Positions 13,956-16,265 of a DNA stretch of 16,265 bases are shown piece by piece (within the stretch, counting starts at the first letter, position 1; each line of letters begins with the position of its first letter). Under the pieces are notes generated by a model, which was not told the origin of the DNA, ran no database searches, and worked only from the letters and a program-made list of their open reading frames with translations. Location: the NCBI RefSeq assembly GCF_946221145.1, contig NZ_CAMIOH010000059.1, forward strand, positions 1-16,265, read 5' to 3'. The position numbers and the translations under genes were made by a program. Source of the stretch: an uncultured Paracoccus sp. GTDB lineage: Bacteria; Pseudomonadota; Alphaproteobacteria; Rhodobacterales; Rhodobacteraceae.

Positions 13956-14656
13956 GCCGCGTGACCGGCCAGCCTGGCGTGCAGGTCGGTGCGCCGCAAC
14001 TGGGCCTTGGGCCCCTGCATCACCGCCCGGCCGCGTTCCAGCACCAGGAAGTCGTCGCCCAGATCCCAGGCAAAGTCGAAGAACTGTTCGACCAGCACGA
14101 TGGCCATGTCGCCCCGGTCGCGCAGCGCGGCGATGACGCGGCCGATCTGGGCGATGATGTTGGGCTGGATCCCCTCGGTCGGTTCGTCCAGCAGCAGGAT
14201 GCGCGGCTTGGTGATCAGCGCGCGGGCGATGGCCAGCTGCTGCTGCTGGCCGCCCGACAGGTCGCCGCCGCGACGGTGGCTCATTTCCGCCAGCACCGGG
14301 AAGCTGTCGAAGATCTCGTCGGGGATGCGGCGTTCGGACCGGGGCAGGCAGGCAAAGCCGGTCTCCATGTTCTCGCGCACGGTCAGCATCGGAAAGATCG
14401 CCCGGCCCTGCGGGACATAGCCCACGCCCAGCCGCGCCATCTGCTGGGCGGTCACCCGGCCCAGCTCGGCCCCGTCCAGCTTGACCTCTCCGCCCGACCG
14501 GGGGTGACGCCCGGCCAGCAGGTTCATCAGCGATGTCTTGCCCACCCCGTTATTGCCCATCACGCAGGTGACGGTGCCGAGGCGCGCGGAAATGTCGATC
14601 CCGTGCAGGATCTGGCTGCCGCCGTAATGCAGGGTCAGGTTCTTGGCTTCCAGCAT
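13949..14656 (-). CDS. urtE: Urea ABC transporter ATP-binding protein UrtE
   Basis: UrtE (235 residues) is one of two ATPases of the high-affinity urea importer UrtABCDE. Walker A is GNNGVGKT (34-41), followed by the Q-loop in YVPQGRAIFPMLTVREN (80-96), the signature LSGGQQQ (133-139) and Walker B ILLLDEPTEGIQP (153-165). The H-loop position is Gln (VEQ, 189-191), as usual in the LivF/UrtE group. The YVPQGRxIFPxLTV and LDEPTEGIQPNII wording, together with an adjacent UrtD, favour urea over branched-chain amino acids, although LivF is closely related. It starts 3 bases after the urtD stop. In many bacteria urt operons respond to nitrogen status through NtrC; the promoter lies outside the window. 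Confidence 0.92.
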   Translation of the reverse strand: MLEAKNLTLHYGGSQILHGIDISARLGTVTCVMGNNGVGKTSLMNLLAGRHPRSGGEVKLDGAELGRVTAQQMARLGVGYVPQGRAIFPMLTVRENMETGFACLPRSERRIPDEIFDSFPVLAEMSHRRGGDLSGGQQQQLAIARALITKPRILLLDEPTEGIQPNIIAQIGRVIAALRDRGDMAIVLVEQFFDFAWDLGDDFLVLERGRAVMQGPKAQLRRTDLHARLAGHAAA

Positions 14657-14659
14657 GGC

Positions 14660-15400
14660 TTATCGTCCCAGATAGACTTCGATCACGTCGGGATTGCGGG
14701 TCACATGGTCCAGCGACCCCTCGGCCAGGACCGATCCCTGATGCAGCACGGTCACCTTGCAGTTCAGGCGGCGCACGAAATCCATGTCATGTTCCACCAC
14801 CACCACCGCGCGGGTCTGCGCCAGACGCACCAGCAGGCTGGTGGTCTGTTCGCGTTCGGCCAGCGTCATCCCCGCGGCCGGTTCATCGACCAGCAACAGG
14901 CGCGGTTCCTGCGCCAGCAGCATCCCGATTTCCAGCCATTGCTTCTGGCCATGGGACAGCTCTCCGGCCTTGCGGGCAACCTGGTCGGCCAGCCCGACCT
15001 CTGATGCCAGATCGCTCACACGGGCCTGCGACGCCTGCGACGGGCGCCAGCCCAGCACCGCGAAGGGGCTGCGGTTGGCCTTGAGCGCCATGGTCAGGTT
15101 GTCGGCGACGGTCTGATCCTCGAACACGGTGGGGCGCTGAAACTTGCGGCCGACGCCTTCGCGGGCGATCTGCGCCTCGTTCATCTTCAGCAGCGATTTC
15201 GGCGGCGTGCCCCATTTCACGTCGCCGCTGTCGGGCCGGGTCTTGCCGGTCACGATGTCCATGAAGGTGGTCTTGCCCGCGCCGTTCGGGCCGATCACCG
15301 CCCGCAGCTCGGCATCGCCGATGTTGAAGGACAGGTTGTTGATCGCCCGGAACCCGTCGAAGCTGACCGAGATGCTGTCCACTTCCAGAAGCGCGCTCAT
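14660..15400 (-). CDS. urtD: Urea ABC transporter ATP-binding protein UrtD
   Basis: UrtD (246 residues) is the second ATPase of the urea importer. Visible are SVSFDGFRAINNLSF (11-25), Walker A GPNGAGKT (37-44), the UrtD-type DIVTGKTRPDSGDVKW (48-63), GVGRKFQRPTVFEDQTV (82-98), signature LSHGQKQWLEIGMLL (148-162), Walker B LLLVDEPAAGM (168-178), H-loop VEHDMDFVR (202-210) and the closing VIEVYLGR. The GKFQ-type Q-loop and LSHGQKQWLEI signature separate it from most LivG proteins. The ATG overlaps the urtC stop by four bases (ATGA). The longer open frame upstream is discarded because it runs antiparallel-free but out of frame through urtC and has no matching family sequence. Confidence 0.93.
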   Translation of the reverse strand: MSALLEVDSISVSFDGFRAINNLSFNIGDAELRAVIGPNGAGKTTFMDIVTGKTRPDSGDVKWGTPPKSLLKMNEAQIAREGVGRKFQRPTVFEDQTVADNLTMALKANRSPFAVLGWRPSQASQARVSDLASEVGLADQVARKAGELSHGQKQWLEIGMLLAQEPRLLLVDEPAAGMTLAEREQTTSLLVRLAQTRAVVVVEHDMDFVRRLNCKVTVLHQGSVLAEGSLDHVTRNPDVIEVYLGR

Positions 15401-16265
15401 GCCTTGGCCCCCTGTTTCTGCACCGCGCCCTGATCGGGGGCGGGGTCGCGTCCGTCGCGGCGGGATGCGCCCAGCCAGTCGAAGATGCCGGAAATGCCCT
15501 TGGGCGCGAACAGCGTGACCAGCACGAAGGACAGGCCAAGCGCCACCTGCCACCAGTCGACCCAGTTCACCACATAGCCCGGCAGGTGGATCGAGGGCGC
15601 CCGCCCTCCGGTGAACCAGCTGGACAGCAGCGACACCACCACCGCGCCGATGATCGCGCCATAAAGCCGCCCGCGCCCGCCGATGGCGACCCAGACCGCC
15701 AGATAGATCGAGGCGATGGGCATCAGTTCCGCCGGGTTGATGATCCCGGCCTGCGGGTAATACAGCGCCCCCGCGACGGCGGTGATCATCGCGGCAAGCG
15801 TAAAGACGGCCAGCTTGAAGCCCTCGACCGGATAGCCCAGGAAGCGGACCCGGGTTTCGTCGTCGCGGATGGCGCGGACCACGCTGCCGAACTTGCCGCT
15901 GACCACCCAGGCGGCCAGCACATAGAACAGGCCCAGTGCGGCGGCGGATGCCCACAGGAACCACACCGACAGCGTGGCCTGATCCACGCCGTCCAGCCCC
16001 GGGATGTTCTGCAAGCCCGACAGCCCGTTATTGCCGCGAAAACCGCTGTCGTTCTGGAACAGCCACAGCGCCAGCGCCAGCGTCATCGCCTGGGTCAGGA
16101 TCGACAGATAGACGCCGTTCACACGGCTGCGGAAGGCCAGCCAGCCGAAGATCAGCGCCAGCAGGCCCGGCACCGCCAGAACAAGGATCAGTTGCAGCGG
16201 CAGCGAATGGGCGAAGGACCAGACCAGCGGCAGATCGGCGGATCCGACGACGCCGAAGATCTGGT
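15397..16265 (-). CDS. urtC: Urea ABC transporter permease UrtC, 3' part
   Basis: The frame is open to the right edge; 288 C-terminal residues are visible, and I estimate that about 80-110 N-terminal residues are missing. UrtC is one of the two membrane subunits of the urea importer (with UrtB) and belongs to the LivM permease family. The family stretch RSRVNGVYLSILTQAMTLAL is followed by FQNDSGFRGNNGLSGLQNIP, which fits UrtC rather than LivM. At least six further hydrophobic helices are seen, with the cytoplasmic coupling segment VVRAIRDDETRVRFLGYPVEGFK and the late motif LFAPKGISGIF. The tail after this is hydrophilic and about 28 residues long. A GTG about 90 bases inside the edge is internal, not the start, since coding similarity continues past it. 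Confidence 0.9.
   Translation of the reverse strand, partial: QIFGVVGSADLPLVWSFAHSLPLQLILVLAVPGLLALIFGWLAFRSRVNGVYLSILTQAMTLALALWLFQNDSGFRGNNGLSGLQNIPGLDGVDQATLSVWFLWASAAALGLFYVLAAWVVSGKFGSVVRAIRDDETRVRFLGYPVEGFKLAVFTLAAMITAVAGALYYPQAGIINPAELMPIASIYLAVWVAIGGRGRLYGAIIGAVVVSLLSSWFTGGRAPSIHLPGYVVNWVDWWQVALGLSFVLVTLFAPKGISGIFDWLGASRRDGRDPAPDQGAVQKQGAKA

Noticed and set aside
13949..16265. Branched-chain amino acid transporter (LivMGF) as an alternative to urea
   Set aside because: The RVNGVYLSILTQ...GNNGLSG stretch of the permease, the LSHGQKQWLEI signature of the first ATPase and the YVPQGRAIFPMLTV loop of the second fit UrtC, UrtD and UrtE better. Presence of urtA and urease genes outside the window would confirm it.

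Overview
The window reads as core chromosome of a high-GC alphaproteobacterium, most likely of the Paracoccus/Rhodobacter type (Rhodobacterales). The basis is strong G+C bias, a DUF4167 gene just after prmC, the order lptF-lptG-lptD-surA-pdxA-ksgA with pepA-holC divergent from it, and an intergenic element containing CAAATATCCC plus a G-rich hairpin of a kind I recall from Rhodobacterales genomes. The genus is an inference; no rRNA is present to fix it. I see no tRNA, rRNA, CRISPR array, phage gene, transposase or insertion sequence.

Layout. (1) 1-1539, plus strand: the 3' end of prmC (release-factor methyltransferase), a 259-nt gap, then a DUF4167 protein with an Arg-Asp/Gly-rich repeat tract. 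It ends at a good hairpin terminator shared with the convergent ksgA. (2) 1578-9362, minus strand: a tight six-gene unit, transcribed lptF > lptG > lptD > surA > pdxA > ksgA. lptF, lptG and lptD build the LPS export route to the outer membrane, and surA is the periplasmic chaperone for outer-membrane barrels such as LptD. pdxA (vitamin B6) and ksgA (16S rRNA dimethylation) are passengers. Most junctions overlap by 1-4 bases, which implies translational coupling. The one real gap, pdxA-ksgA, is filled by a hairpin-bearing element just upstream of ksgA. (3) 9474-11510, plus strand: pepA (leucyl aminopeptidase) and holC (DNA polymerase III chi), divergent from lptF. (4) 11566-13327, plus strand: a small secreted or membrane-anchored Cys/His protein (DUF2946-like) followed by a PepSY-TM membrane protein with conserved histidines and a His-rich loop. 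I infer a metal or siderophore handling pair. (5) 13361-13885, minus strand: a YqhA/UPF0114 membrane protein. (6) 13949 to the right edge, minus strand: urtE, urtD and the 3' part of urtC, the end of a urea ABC transporter operon whose start lies outside the window.

Nearly every gene is a recognisable housekeeping gene, and I did not find a convincing new multi-gene system. The points most worth a second look are the ksgA-leader hairpin element, a perfect 10-bp inverted repeat over the urtE stop codon (one of four copies of the same 10-mer in the window, all next to gene ends or starts), the Cys/His-rich DUF2946-PepSY pair, and the repeat tract of the DUF4167 protein.
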